From: Bacteroidales bacterium UBA3663
GTDB lineage: Bacteria > Bacteroidota > Bacteroidia > Bacteroidales > UBA3663
Assembly: GCA_002373755.1 (NCBI GenBank)
Contig: DFJU01000063.1
Location: 1 to 32,068, forward strand
Direction of reading: 5' to 3'
DNA length: 32,068 nt
In this document: one piece after another, positions 7,680 through 16,610 of the stretch
How positions within the stretch are numbered: the stretch's first letter is position 1
How the letters are laid out: each line of letters begins with the position of its first letter
The notes under the pieces: generated by a model
The model's input: only the letters and a program-made list of their open reading frames with translations
Databases searched by the model: none
What the model was told of the DNA's origin: nothing
Position numbers and translations under genes: made by a program

Positions 7680-10600
7680 TTACTTAATCCAATAGATTTC
7701 GTTGGCTTTTCCGTTTATGGCCGATGTCCCGTCGGCCGCAACTTTGATTGAGCCGGCTTTCGAGAGTGTGCCGTCGTGGCCGACCTTCATCAGCTTGTGC
7801 GAGCCCGATTTCAGTCCGTCGAGCGTGGCATTGCCATCGGCCGTGAAATAAATGAGCGCCGATGTGCCGTTGGACAAGACCTTGGCTGTCTCGCCGTCCT
7901 TGGGCCGCATGGTCGCGATGTCGCGGCGCAGTGCATCGTCGTTGATGGTCACGTTGCAGCACGAACCGCCGGCCATCAGTATTGCCCAGCCGAGTTGCGG
8001 ATAGGTCTGCGCATAGAATGTGACCGCCTTGTCGGGGAACTGGCTCGCGTATTCATAGACGCTTCGATAAGCTTCGGCAAATCCGGTCTTGCCCACCTGC
8101 TGACGGCGCATGTGCTGGCGTGGAGCCATGTTGAGGCCGCCGCCCGGAGCCCAGATGTCGCTCGGATTGCGCTTGTCGGGCACGCGGTAGAACCAGTATT
8201 GAATCTGGATAATGTCGATGACCTTGCTCAGTCTTGGGTCGGCCAACAGACTGTCCTGCACGTCTTTGGTTGTGGCCAATGCGACAAGCGGATGCAATCC
8301 CGTCTCGGCCTCCCACTCGGCGATGCACTCCAGCCAGAAGCGGGTGAAGTGGAGTGGGCCGGTGTATTCTTCGCCGATGAGGTGGACGGCGTTCGGGCAG
8401 TCGCGGAACTGCTCCAGATTCTGCCGTATGTACTGCCGATGCAGCTCACGCATGGTCGGGTTCTGCTCGTCGTAGAACCATTCGGCCACGAAGACGCGCT
8501 TGTCGCCCGTGAATGGCACCGGCTCGGGGAAGACCGTTCCGTTCACGTTGTTCACCGGACGCCACGGACAATCGACCCAATGCGCGCCGGCTTCGAGGAT
8601 GTTGTGCTGGAAATAGTGTTCCAGATACAGCATTCTGTCGGGTGCCGCCTTGCAAAAGTCGCGTAGCCGGCTGTAGTACCACAGGTTCGGCTTCGTCAGG
8701 TCGTAGCGCGACAGGCCTTCCCATGCCGTACCCTCGCCCGAGCGGTCCCACGGCTGCTCGTAGAATGGCGCCCAGCACTGCGCATCGCGGCGGCGCACAC
8801 GTTCGTGGTCATCGCGGCGACGGTCGTACCAGAGGCCGTAGCATTGGTCGTAGGCCAGATAGTTGTTGCGCTCCATGAAGGCCACGACGCTGTCGATGCG
8901 GTCGGTCAGGCCGGTTCCCTCGCGGTCGGGCACGTGGCGCGTCAAGGCCGGTTGCGCCTTCTTCGCAAGGTAGTTCGGGCGTGTCTTGCCGTTCCACCAC
9001 GGGGTGTTGTATTTTCCGCCCAATGCCAGTCGGCCGTCCAGCGTCAGGTGTCCGTTTTCGATGGCGAAGGCAGGGGCATCGGCCGTAACCTTGTTGTTTT
9101 TATGTGCGATGGCTTTGCTGTCGGCAGCCAATGTCTTGGCGTCGGCGAACGATGCGCGACGGCTCTGCCGCTGGATGTCCGTCACCCATTTTTCGAGCGT
9201 CAGACGCGGTTCGGTGCGGGCTATGCGTGCGGCCTCTTGTGCCTGTTCGTAGGTCGGGCTGCTCGATGCGTCGAGGTTGCGCGGCAGGATGCGCGGATTG
9301 ACCTTCATGCTGTCGCCGTTGGCCTTCAGGCGGCGTTCAAGTTGCGCGTAGTAGAGTGAACGTGGCGAGATGTGGTTGTTGGTCTCCTTCCAGATGCCGT
9401 TGCCCGAAAATTGGCACCACGAACCGTAGGCGCGGTTTTCGTTGAGCGAGTCGGGCGACGAACAGTGGATCTCGGCGGCCGAGCAGTTCCAGCAGGTGGC
9501 ATTGGCCGCAGTCCAGCCCGAACCGTTGTTGTCCTGTCCGATGTAGCCCATCATGATGTCGTGGCCGTCAATATCGACGATGTCCATCAGCAGGCCGGTT
9601 GACCACGCCTCGACTGCACCGCTGTAGCTGAGGGCCTCGCGCGATTCGCATTGCACAAAGGCATTCGGGCCGGCAGCTGTCCAACCGGTGGCGAAGGCGT
9701 GCATGGCATGGTCGGCCACGCATCGTTGCACAAGTACCTGTTGACCAAGCACGTAGAACGCATTGCGGCGCAGGTTGGCCTCCTCGCTCACGGGGTTGCG
9801 GTAGATGCAGTCCTCAATGGTAATCCTCTGTGCGTTGGGCTGCACGATGACGCCGCTGCCCGCCAGATTCTCGAAGTTGACGCAGCGCACCCAGCAGTCC
9901 CGCGCATTCTCGATGCTGATGCCGGTCCAGAGGTGCTGCTCGTCTTTCGGGTTATCGCCAATGACATTGGCCGCGATGGTGAGATCCTCGATGCCGCAAT
10001 TTGTCATGAAGCCCCATCCGCCGGCTTCAAATCCGAAAACCTCGTCGTTGCCCCAATCCAACGGAAGGGGAACGTCTGGCTTTATCATCTTTATCATCCA
10101 GTGTACATTGGTTTTCGGTGCTCTGCAATCAATATTGCGCAGAAAGACAGCATCCACATCTCCGGGTTTCCAGCCCAGTGCGCTGATGCCGCCGCCATAG
10201 ATGTCGCAGTTGTGCCGTGCAATCCATTCTTTGGTGCTTGCATGTACGATGGCGATGCCGCTGCCTGATGAGACTTCCCATTGACCCTCGGCATTGGGGC
10301 GGATGGTGTCAGTGCCAAGTTTCAAGGCTTTTCCTTCGATGAGGATGCCCGGTTCGCGGTTTACACCCTCAAAGACGAGCCGTGTCTTGTCGGCACCCGC
10401 TCCGCGCAAAACGATGCCACGGCCTTTTATCTTCAGTCGGCCACTTATGCGGTAAGTTCCTTCATCCAATTGCACGGCACCATAGTTTGCTTGGTCGATG
10501 GCCTGTTGTATGGCTGATGTCATGTCGCCCTCGCCGCAAGGCACGACGATAGCGGTCGGCACGGTCGGGATTGTGTCGGCCGATGCCTTGTATCCGCAAT

Positions 10601-10727
10601 AGGAATAGTCGATTGGAATCTGGTCGATGAGGGGAGTTTTGTCGGCGGCCATCAGACAGGCGGAAGCCGTCGCACAAAAAAATGCAGACATTGCGCTGCG
10701 TTTCCACAGAGATCTACTTTTCATCAA
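7680..10727 (-). CDS. Secreted beta-helix plus glycosidase-like two-domain protein (DUF6298-like), 1015 aa
   Basis: A signal peptide (1-27, FFCATASACLMAAD) precedes a pectate-lyase-3-like right-handed beta-helix over about residues 55-470: AIQQAIDQANYGAVQLDEG, GRGIVLRGAGADKTRL, then coils such as RITIEDCIYRNP and VLVQRCVADHAMHAF. From about 570 (GGKYNTPWWNG) to 930 there is a second, aromatic-rich region (AYDQCYGLWYDRRRDDHE, HLIGEEYTGPLHF near 787, IIQIQYWFYRVPDKR near 842). It resembles a TIM-barrel glycosidase; I associate it from memory with DUF6298. The last 80 residues look like a small beta-sandwich (SALIYFTADGNATLDG). It is the first gene of its operon, probably a plant-glycan hydrolase or lyase. 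Active-site acids are not assignable with confidence. Confidence 0.75.
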   Translation of the reverse strand: MMKSRSLWKRSAMSAFFCATASACLMAADKTPLIDQIPIDYSYCGYKASADTIPTVPTAIVVPCGEGDMTSAIQQAIDQANYGAVQLDEGTYRISGRLKIKGRGIVLRGAGADKTRLVFEGVNREPGILIEGKALKLGTDTIRPNAEGQWEVSSGSGIAIVHASTKEWIARHNCDIYGGGISALGWKPGDVDAVFLRNIDCRAPKTNVHWMIKMIKPDVPLPLDWGNDEVFGFEAGGWGFMTNCGIEDLTIAANVIGDNPKDEQHLWTGISIENARDCWVRCVNFENLAGSGVIVQPNAQRITIEDCIYRNPVSEEANLRRNAFYVLGQQVLVQRCVADHAMHAFATGWTAAGPNAFVQCESREALSYSGAVEAWSTGLLMDIVDIDGHDIMMGYIGQDNNGSGWTAANATCWNCSAAEIHCSSPDSLNENRAYGSWCQFSGNGIWKETNNHISPRSLYYAQLERRLKANGDSMKVNPRILPRNLDASSSPTYEQAQEAARIARTEPRLTLEKWVTDIQRQSRRASFADAKTLAADSKAIAHKNNKVTADAPAFAIENGHLTLDGRLALGGKYNTPWWNGKTRPNYLAKKAQPALTRHVPDREGTGLTDRIDSVVAFMERNNYLAYDQCYGLWYDRRRDDHERVRRRDAQCWAPFYEQPWDRSGEGTAWEGLSRYDLTKPNLWYYSRLRDFCKAAPDRMLYLEHYFQHNILEAGAHWVDCPWRPVNNVNGTVFPEPVPFTGDKRVFVAEWFYDEQNPTMRELHRQYIRQNLEQFRDCPNAVHLIGEEYTGPLHFTRFWLECIAEWEAETGLHPLVALATTKDVQDSLLADPRLSKVIDIIQIQYWFYRVPDKRNPSDIWAPGGGLNMAPRQHMRRQQVGKTGFAEAYRSVYEYASQFPDKAVTFYAQTYPQLGWAILMAGGSCCNVTINDDALRRDIATMRPKDGETAKVLSNGTSALIYFTADGNATLDGLKSGSHKLMKVGHDGTLSKAGSIKVAADGTSAINGKANEIYWIK

Positions 10728-10871
10728 GGGTTAATTTTGGGTTGGAAAGTCTTTGGCGTGAGCTTGAAATATGTTGGCCGGAATAGTCCGTGCGTTTGGG
10801 CTCCGCCGGTTCGTCGGCCATCTGAAAAACGCTTTTCTGCGTTGATGCGCGTGTATTTTTCGCATCGGGCG

Positions 10872-10903
10872 CAAAGGTATGGAAATTTTTCGATGCGTCC
10901 AAA
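10872..10903 (-). promoter_or_regulatory. Promoter for the PUL hydrolase operon
   Basis: On the minus strand TTTG (10900-10903) and TACCTTTG (10872-10879) are separated by exactly 20 bp, matching the Bacteroidetes -33/-7 consensus. The leader to the 1015-aa start codon would be about 140 nt. It sits back to back with the metY promoter. Confidence 0.75.
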
Positions 10904-10917
10904 AAAGCGGTTGAAAT

Positions 10918-10949
10918 TTTGGCTTTTCAACGGGATTTGCCTACCTTTG
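10918..10949 (+). promoter_or_regulatory. Promoter of the O-acetylhomoserine sulfhydrylase gene
   Basis: TTTG (10918-10921) and TACCTTTG (10942-10949) are separated by 20 bp, a consensus Bacteroidetes promoter. The leader is only about 27 nt, leaving no room for a SAM riboswitch, so control would have to act at initiation. Confidence 0.8.
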
Positions 10950-10982
10950 CGCTCCGATTGAGAAAAACGTTAATTTTTTGAT

Positions 10983-12260
10983 ATGAAAAAGAACCTCGGA
11001 ACCATTTGCATTCACGGCGGCTGGAAGGCCAAAAAGGGCGAACCGCAGCAGCTGCCAATCTATCAGAGTACGACTTTCCGCTACGAGACCAGCGACCAGA
11101 TGGCTCGTCTTTTTGACCTCAAGGACGAGGGCTATTTCTACACACGTCTGGCCAATCCAACAAACGATGCCGTGGCCAAGAAGATTGCCGCACTTGAAGG
11201 TGGCGTCGGTGCCATGCTCACATCGAGCGGTCAGGCTGCAAACTTCTACGCCGTGTTCAACATCTGTCAGGCCGGCGACCATTTCATCACCAGCAACACC
11301 ATCTACGGCGGCACGTACAACCTCTTCGGCGTGACGATGAAGAAACTCGGCATCGAATGTACCTTCATCGACCCCGACTGGGACGATGCTAAGATTGAGG
11401 CCGCTTTCCGTCCGAACACCAAATGCTTCTTCGGCGAGACGATTTCCAACCCCGGCGGCAACGTGTTCGACATCGAGCGTTTTGCCAAGATGGCCCACAA
11501 GCACGGCGTTCCGCTCATCGTCGATAATACTTTCGCCACACCAATCAACTGCCGTCCGTTCGAGTGGGGCTGCGACATCGTCACCCACTCCACGACAAAA
11601 TATATGGACGGACATGCCACGCAGGTCGGCGGCTGCATCGTCGATAGTGGCAATTTCGATTGGGACAAGTATGCCGAGAAGTTCCCCGGCCTCTGCACGC
11701 CCGACGAGTCATATCACGGCCTGACCTACACCAAGGCATTCGGCAAGATGGCCTACACGACCAAGCTCGTCGCCCAGCTGATGCGCGACCTCGGCTCGAT
11801 TCCGGCTCCACAGAACTCGTTCCTGCTCAATCTCGGCCTCGAAACGCTCCACCTGCGCGTCAAGCGTCACTGCGAGAATGCCCAAAAGGTGGCCGAATGG
11901 CTTGAGAAGAATCCGAAAGTCGCTTGGGTGAACTATTGCGGCTTGAAGGGCAACAAGTATCATGCGCTGGCCGAAAAATATATGCCAAACGGCTCGTGCG
12001 GCGTGATTGCATTCGGCTTGAGGGGTACACGCGAGGATGCCATCAAGTTTATGGACAACCTCGACTTCATCAGCATCGTGACGCATGTGGCCGATGCCCG
12101 CACCTGCGTCCTGCATCCGGCAAGCCACACTCACCGTCAGCTCTCCGACGAGCAGTTGCGCGAGGCAGGCGTCGCACCCGACTTGATCCGCCTTTCGGTT
12201 GGCATTGAGGACGTTGACGACATCATCGCCGACCTCGAACAGGCAATGCAGAAGATGTGA
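10983..12260 (+). CDS. metY: O-acetylhomoserine aminocarboxypropyltransferase / sulfhydrylase
   Basis: This is a 425-residue PLP enzyme of the Cys/Met metabolism family, the usual MetY length. Visible motifs are YTRLANPTNDAV (PLP phosphate-binding region), SSGQAA near 81-86, DNTFATP at 181-187 and the Schiff-base lysine Lys206 in THSTTKYMDGH. The C-terminal substrate region reads HPASHTHRQLS, then IRLSVGIEDVDDI. The reaction makes homocysteine (or methionine) from O-acetylhomoserine and sulfide (or methanethiol) in the cytoplasm. Length and the long GGNVFDIERFAKMAH stretch favour MetY over cystathionine gamma-synthase. It appears monocistronic, between its own promoter and the terminator at 12285-12324. 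Confidence 0.92.
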   Translation: MKKNLGTICIHGGWKAKKGEPQQLPIYQSTTFRYETSDQMARLFDLKDEGYFYTRLANPTNDAVAKKIAALEGGVGAMLTSSGQAANFYAVFNICQAGDHFITSNTIYGGTYNLFGVTMKKLGIECTFIDPDWDDAKIEAAFRPNTKCFFGETISNPGGNVFDIERFAKMAHKHGVPLIVDNTFATPINCRPFEWGCDIVTHSTTKYMDGHATQVGGCIVDSGNFDWDKYAEKFPGLCTPDESYHGLTYTKAFGKMAYTTKLVAQLMRDLGSIPAPQNSFLLNLGLETLHLRVKRHCENAQKVAEWLEKNPKVAWVNYCGLKGNKYHALAEKYMPNGSCGVIAFGLRGTREDAIKFMDNLDFISIVTHVADARTCVLHPASHTHRQLSDEQLREAGVAPDLIRLSVGIEDVDDIIADLEQAMQKM

Positions 12261-12284
12261 TTTTCTGCAAGTGAACATTAAAAG

Positions 12285-12324
12285 TGCAGGCAGCTTGGCA
12301 AAGTCGAGTTGCCTGCATTTTTTT
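12285..12324 (+). terminator. Rho-independent terminator of metY
   Basis: TGCAGGCAGC (12285-12294) pairs with GTTGCCTGCA (12308-12317) with one wobble around a 13-nt loop, followed by seven T residues (12318-12324). It lies 25 nt after the metY stop codon. Confidence 0.85.
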
Positions 12325-12395
12325 CGCGTAGTGGACAACGTTTCAGGTCAAAAACTGCATTTCGTATTCGTGGAGTTCAATTTTTTTTGCCGATG

Positions 12396-12429
12396 TTTGT
12401 CGCGGCCGTAGCAAATTCCGCTACATTTG
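12396..12429 (+). promoter_or_regulatory. Promoter of the DUF456 / ATP-grasp operon
   Basis: TTTG at 12396-12399 and TACATTTG at 12422-12429 (22-bp spacing) match the Bacteroidetes consensus. The location argues against the upstream TTG at 12427 as the start of the following gene, because that codon lies inside the -7 element. Confidence 0.65.
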
Positions 12430-12468
12430 TCCGATTTTCAAACGTTTTTCACCTTCAATTTTTCAGCT

Positions 12469-12945
12469 ATGCTAATCTACATTCTGCTTTTTGTCGCATT
12501 CCTGTTGGCGCTTATAGGCATTGTCGGGGCCATCGTGCCAGCATTGCCCGGTCCGCCTCTCAGTTTCGTCGCCTTGCTGATTGCCTATTTTTGTGGCGAC
12601 GGTGAAATCACATCGACTACGTTGCTCGTGATGTTTGCGCTTACCGTCGTCGTCTCCGTTTTCGACTACGTGGCACCCGTCTGGCTCACCAGGTTGGGCG
12701 GCGGCTCGAAATATGCCGTGTGGGGAAGCACCGTCGGACTGCTGGTCGGCCTGTTCTTTATGCCGCTTGGCCTGTTGCTTGGGCCTTTGGTCGGTGCTTT
12801 TGTCGGCGAATTGTGGCACAACCAGCAGGCTGGAAAGGCCGTCTGTGTGGCTATGATGTCGTTCATTGCCTTTCTGTTGACCACCGGACTGAAACTGATT
12901 CTGAGCGTGGTCATGATGGCGCAGGTGATTTTTGCGACGTTTTGA
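12469..12945 (+). CDS. DUF456-family small membrane protein, 158 aa
   Basis: The protein is mostly hydrophobic, with about four to five membrane helices (MLIYILLFVAFLLALIGIVG; SFVALLIAYF; TLLVMFALTVVVSVFDYVAP; GLFFMPLGLLLGPLVGAFVG; MSFIAFLLTTGLKLILSVVM). The Gly/Pro-rich VPALPGPPLSF segment after helix 1 and GPLVGAFVGELWHNQ are typical of DUF456 as I know it. The function of the family is not established. ATG at 12469 is chosen over TTG at 12427, which overlaps the promoter and would add 14 residues. It is followed after 27 nt by the ATP-grasp gene, so the two are likely cotranscribed. Confidence 0.85.
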   Translation: MLIYILLFVAFLLALIGIVGAIVPALPGPPLSFVALLIAYFCGDGEITSTTLLVMFALTVVVSVFDYVAPVWLTRLGGGSKYAVWGSTVGLLVGLFFMPLGLLLGPLVGAFVGELWHNQQAGKAVCVAMMSFIAFLLTTGLKLILSVVMMAQVIFATF

Positions 12946-12972
12946 TTCTTGAACTTTCATTTAGCATAAAGC

Positions 12973-13941
12973 ATGTCATTATTTTTTCCGGCTCACGACA
13001 TCGCACTCGGCTATGGCGTCCGTCACTACACTCCGGCTCCGCAGATTTGCCGTTTGCAGGACGATTTGGCCTGGTTGCAACAGATTTGGAACGATCCGGC
13101 GGTGCAGCACGATGCGATGCCGTTGCCGTGGGGCTGGAATTGGGATACTCGCGAATTTTTAGTGCGTTCGATGCACGTCGGCCGTGAAAATCTGCCAACC
13201 GATGCACAGTTGTCGGCGCTACGCGAGTTGTCGAACCGGCGGACGTCGATAGCTCTGCTCAATACGCTTGGATTTTCTGGACAAATGCCTGAATATCTGG
13301 ACTCCGCCGAAAAACTTTCTGCATTTGTTGCCAGCGAGGATGCCGTCGGACATAACTTCGTTTTGAAGTCGCCGTGGAGCAGCAGCGGCCGTGGCCTGAT
13401 TCGCAGTGCGGTGACTGCGCGCGACGTGATGATGCGTCAGGCATCGGCCGTAATCAAGGGCATGGGCGGCATTGTCGGCGAACGGTGGTTCGACAAGGAA
13501 CAGGATTTTGCGATGCTTTTCCGCGTCGGCCACAGTCGGGTCCATTTCCTCGGCTATTCGTTGTTCGACAATGCGGAAAATTGCACTTATCGTTGCGGAT
13601 ATCTGCTTTCAAACCAACAGATTGAAGAAAAAATCCGCGTAGCAGGTCTGCCGGTGTTGGCTGAACGGCTGCGGTGTGCGCTCGACGACATTTTCCGGCC
13701 ATTTTTCGGCTTGTCTTGGCAGGTCGGCTACATCGGCGTCGATATGATGCGGCTTGCGCCATCGGCCATGAATCCGGACCTTTCGGTCCATCCTTGCGTC
13801 GAACTTAACTTGCGCTGCACGATGGGCGTGGTGGCTCGGCTTTGGAGCGATTTGCACTTGAAGGACGGCCAACAGGGTCGTTTCGAGATTTCGCCGATGG
13901 ATGCGACGGGGCATTTTCATGCGCAGTTTGTGGTCGATTGA
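12973..13941 (+). CDS. ATP-grasp-like protein of unknown substrate, 322 aa
   Basis: The central part fits an ATP-grasp fold: a lysine strand plus glycine-rich loop at about 129-142 (FVLKSPWSSSGRGL), the adenine/hinge region GERWFDKEQDFAMLF (169-183), and a metal-binding strand with Glu277 and Asn279 (CVELNLRCTMG). The N-terminal 90 residues (ARGYGVRHY-like start, WGWNWDTREFLV) form a separate, family-specific domain. ATP-grasp enzymes usually join a carboxylate to an amine or thiol through an acyl phosphate. Which substrate is used here is unknown. The gene lies between a DUF456 membrane protein and lpxD, and does not belong to the lipid A pathway as far as I can tell. Confidence 0.75.
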   Translation: MSLFFPAHDIALGYGVRHYTPAPQICRLQDDLAWLQQIWNDPAVQHDAMPLPWGWNWDTREFLVRSMHVGRENLPTDAQLSALRELSNRRTSIALLNTLGFSGQMPEYLDSAEKLSAFVASEDAVGHNFVLKSPWSSSGRGLIRSAVTARDVMMRQASAVIKGMGGIVGERWFDKEQDFAMLFRVGHSRVHFLGYSLFDNAENCTYRCGYLLSNQQIEEKIRVAGLPVLAERLRCALDDIFRPFFGLSWQVGYIGVDMMRLAPSAMNPDLSVHPCVELNLRCTMGVVARLWSDLHLKDGQQGRFEISPMDATGHFHAQFVVD

Positions 13942-14037
13942 ATTATCGGCCTATCTTTTTCGTCGAAAAAAAAGTTCAATTCGTTGGATTTTTATCAGTT
14001 TTCGCACGTCGGCTCCGCTAAACTTGTGGAAAAAAAC

Positions 14038-14045
14038 TATCTTTG
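14038..14045 (+). promoter_or_regulatory. -7 element of the lpxD promoter
   Basis: TATCTTTG precedes the lpxD ATG by 31 nt in an A/T-rich stretch. A clear TTTG about 20 bp upstream is lacking, so only the -7 box is reported. Its position excludes the TTG at 13984 as the lpxD start. Confidence 0.6.
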
Positions 14046-14076
14046 CACGCGAATTTTAAAAAGAAGACAAACCATC

Positions 14077-15108
14077 ATGGAATTTACAGCGCAGCAAATC
14101 GCCGCATTCCTGCACGGTGAGGTCATCGGAAATCCGGCCGCGAAGGTCGGCGACTTGGCCAAAATCGAAGAGGGTCAGCCGGGACAGCTTTCGTTCCTGA
14201 GCAACCCGAAATACACTGAATTTCTTTACACAACCCACAGCAGCATCGTGCTCATCGACGCTTCAATCGAGCTCGACGAGTCGCGTAGCTACGAACCAAC
14301 GTTGGTGCGCGTGGCCGATGCCCGTGCCGCAATGGGTCTGTTGCTCAACATGGTCGAGGCCGCACTCAACCCGAAGAAGTCGGGCGTGGAGCAGCCTTCA
14401 TTCGTGGCCGACGGCGTTCAGGTTCCGGCCGATGCCTATGTCGGCGCATTCGTCTATCTGGCAAAGGGTGTGACCGTGGGCGAGGGTTCGCAGATCTATC
14501 CGCAGTGCTACATCGGCGAAAACGTGAAAATCGGCAAGAACTGCCTGATTTATGCCGGCGTCAAGATTTACCGCGATTGTGTCATCGGCGATAACTGCAT
14601 CTTGCACAGCGGTTGTGTGATTGGGGCCGATGGCTTCGGTTTCGCGCCCGTCGATGGCCACTTGCAGAAGATTTCGCAGATCGGCAACGTCATCCTTGAG
14701 GGCGACAACGAGATCGGCGCCAACACCTGTATCGACCGCGCCGTGATGGGTCACACCGTAATCGGCCGTGGCACAAAGATGGACAACATGGTTCAGATCG
14801 GCCACAATGTCGTGATGGGGCAGAACAACATCTTCTGCGCGCAGGTCGGCGTGGCTGGAACGACAAAAATCGGCGAATGGAACACCTTCGCAGGACAGGT
14901 CGGCGTGGCCGGACAGCTCAGCATCGGCAACCAGAACGTATTTGGTGCACAGTCGGGCATTCCGGGCAACATCAAGGACGGCCAGACGCTGATGGGCACT
15001 CCCGTCATTCAGGCAAAGGATTGGGCTCGTCAGGCTGTCTATCTCAAACGATTGGCCGACATGCAGTCCGATATCCGCGACATCAAGAAGTCGTTGGAAA
15101 AGAAGTGA
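14077..15108 (+). CDS. lpxD: UDP-3-O-(3-hydroxyacyl)glucosamine N-acyltransferase
   Basis: The 343-residue product matches LpxD length. Residues 1-100 are the uridine-binding N-domain ([16 protein letters not shown]). Residues about 105-310 are a left-handed beta-helix of hexapeptide repeats ([20 protein letters not shown]), with GADGFGFAP at 183-191 and the catalytic-type His243 in [13 protein letters not shown]. The C-terminal helix ([15 protein letters not shown]) fits the acyl carrier protein-binding extension. The enzyme N-acylates UDP-3-O-acyl-glucosamine with a hydroxyacyl-ACP, the third step of lipid A synthesis, in the cytoplasm. Start at 14077 is chosen because an upstream in-frame TTG would put the promoter inside the gene. 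It heads the cluster lpxD, lpxC-fabZ, lpxA. Confidence 0.96.
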   Translation: MEFTAQQIAAFLHGEVIGNPAAKVGDLAKIEEGQPGQLSFLSNPKYTEFLYTTHSSIVLIDASIELDESRSYEPTLVRVADARAAMGLLLNMVEAALNPKKSGVEQPSFVADGVQVPADAYVGAFVYLAKGVTVGEGSQIYPQCYIGENVKIGKNCLIYAGVKIYRDCVIGDNCILHSGCVIGADGFGFAPVDGHLQKISQIGNVILEGDNEIGANTCIDRAVMGHTVIGRGTKMDNMVQIGHNVVMGQNNIFCAQVGVAGTTKIGEWNTFAGQVGVAGQLSIGNQNVFGAQSGIPGNIKDGQTLMGTPVIQAKDWARQAVYLKRLADMQSDIRDIKKSLEKK

Positions 15109-15120
15109 ATTCTAATGGCG

Positions 15121-15176
15121 CGCGGAGTGTAAATGAGCATTGGAAGAATTCCATTTGCACTTCTTCCCACTCTGCG
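15121..15176 (+). other. Competing inverted repeats in the lpxD-lpxC spacer
   Basis: AGTGTAAATG (15126-15135) can pair with CATTTGCACT (15152-15161). CGCGGAGTG (15121-15129) can instead pair with CACTCTGCG (15168-15176). The left arms overlap, so the two hairpins exclude each other. There is no T-tract, so it is not a simple terminator. Function is unknown. Confidence 0.4.
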
Positions 15177-15213
15177 AGAGATAATAATAAGCTAAATAAA
15201 CTCAAAAAAAAAT

Positions 15214-16605
15214 ATGACTCAGAAACAGCAAACACTTGCAGCCCCCTTCACTTTGAACGGAAAGGGCCTTCACACCGGATTGAACATTACCGTAACCTTC
15301 TCGCCTGCCGAGCCAAACACCGGCTACGTGATTCAGCGCATTGACCTCGAAGGTCAGCCAGTCATCGAGGCCGTGGCCGACAACGTAGCCGCCACCAACC
15401 GTGGCACCGTAGTCAAGAAGGGCGACGTGGTTGTCAGCACCATCGAACATGCCATGGCCGCCCTCTATTGCGCCGGCATCGACAACTGCGCCATTCAGGT
15501 CAACGCTCCGGAATTCCCGATATTGGACGGTTCGGCACTGCCTTTCATCGAGGCAATCGAGAAGGCCGGCATCGTGGAGCAGGAGGCCAAGCGCGAGGTG
15601 TTCCGCATCATGCAGAAATACACGGTCGAAGACGCTGAAAACGGTCTGAAACTCGAAATCTACCCCGACGACCACTTCTCGGTCACCACATTCGTCGACT
15701 ATCCGTCGCCCGTGTTGAACAACCAGTTCGCCGTGATGAACGATGTGGCCGACTTCAAGTCGCAGATTGCCGCAGCCCGCACTTTCGTCTTCGTGCGTGA
15801 GATTCAGCCGCTGTTGGCCGCCAACCTCATCAAGGGTGGTGATCTGGACAATGCGATGGTCATCTACGACGAGAAGGTCGCTCAGGCCGACATCGACAAG
15901 TTGGCCGCAACGATTGGCGTCGAAGCTCCATCGGCCGACAAGCTGGGCTACGTGCAGAAGCGTCCTTTGCAGTGGGACAACGAGCCTGCCCGTCACAAGC
16001 TGCTCGACATCTTGGGCGACATCGCACTCATCGGCCGCTTCATTCAGGGCCGAGTCATCGCTACGCGACCTGGCCATGGCATCAACAACAAGTTGGCGCG
16101 CGCCGTCCGCAAGGATGTGAAGCGCACCGAGGTTCAGGCTCCGGTCTATGACCCGAATGCCGCTCCGTTCATGGACAATGTCGGCATCAAGGCCGTCATG
16201 CCGCACCGCTATCCGATGCAGCTGGTCGATAAGATTGTGAGCGTTGAGCCAAACGATTTCATCGTGGGTGTAAAGAATGTTACGGCCAATGAACCATTCT
16301 TCGTCGGCCACTTCCCCGAAGAGCCTGTCATGCCGGGTGTGCTTCAGGTCGAGGCTATGGCTCAGTGCTCGGGCATCCTTGTGCTGAGCTGCGTCGATGA
16401 GCCGGAGCGCTATTCGACCTACTTCATGAAGATCAACAACGTGAAGTTCCGCCAGAAGGTCGTTCCTGGCGACACGCTTATTTTCCGCGTTCAGTTCATG
16501 TCGCCTCTGCGCCGTGGTATCGCCGAGATGAAGGGCTACGCCTTCGTGGGCGACAAGATTGTGAGCGAGGCCGAGTTTATGGCTCAGATTGTAAAGAACA
16601 AGTAA
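15214..16605 (+). CDS. lpxC-fabZ: Bifunctional UDP-3-O-acyl-N-acetylglucosamine deacetylase / 3-hydroxyacyl-ACP dehydratase
   Basis: Two enzymes are fused in 463 residues. The LpxC part (1-305) shows the zinc ligand motif TIEHAMAAL (Glu78, His79), HKLLDILGD with His261 and Asp265 as the other ligands, and His288 in GHGINNK. The FabZ part (about 325-463) shows HRYPMQLVDK and GHFPEEPVMPGVLQVEAMAQ, with His366 and Glu380 spaced 14 apart as in FabZ active sites. LpxC performs the committed step of lipid A synthesis; FabZ dehydrates 3-hydroxyacyl-ACP for fatty acid synthesis, so the fusion ties both users of hydroxyacyl-ACP at one ratio. This fusion is known from Bacteroidetes. The start codon follows an A-rich leader. 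Confidence 0.96.
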   Translation: MTQKQQTLAAPFTLNGKGLHTGLNITVTFSPAEPNTGYVIQRIDLEGQPVIEAVADNVAATNRGTVVKKGDVVVSTIEHAMAALYCAGIDNCAIQVNAPEFPILDGSALPFIEAIEKAGIVEQEAKREVFRIMQKYTVEDAENGLKLEIYPDDHFSVTTFVDYPSPVLNNQFAVMNDVADFKSQIAAARTFVFVREIQPLLAANLIKGGDLDNAMVIYDEKVAQADIDKLAATIGVEAPSADKLGYVQKRPLQWDNEPARHKLLDILGDIALIGRFIQGRVIATRPGHGINNKLARAVRKDVKRTEVQAPVYDPNAAPFMDNVGIKAVMPHRYPMQLVDKIVSVEPNDFIVGVKNVTANEPFFVGHFPEEPVMPGVLQVEAMAQCSGILVLSCVDEPERYSTYFMKINNVKFRQKVVPGDTLIFRVQFMSPLRRGIAEMKGYAFVGDKIVSEAEFMAQIVKNK

Positions 16606-16610
16606 ATCTT

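Noticed and set aside
7776..8666. 296-codon plus-strand ORF
   Set aside because: Antisense shadow of the 1015-aa protein, which has a signal peptide and domain matches.
12427..12468. TTG start upstream of the DUF456 gene
   Set aside because: It lies within the -7 promoter element, and ATG at 12469 starts directly at the first membrane helix.
13984..14076. Extended lpxD start at TTG 13984
   Set aside because: It would put the TATCTTTG promoter inside the gene; ATG at 14077 gives the standard LpxD N-terminus.
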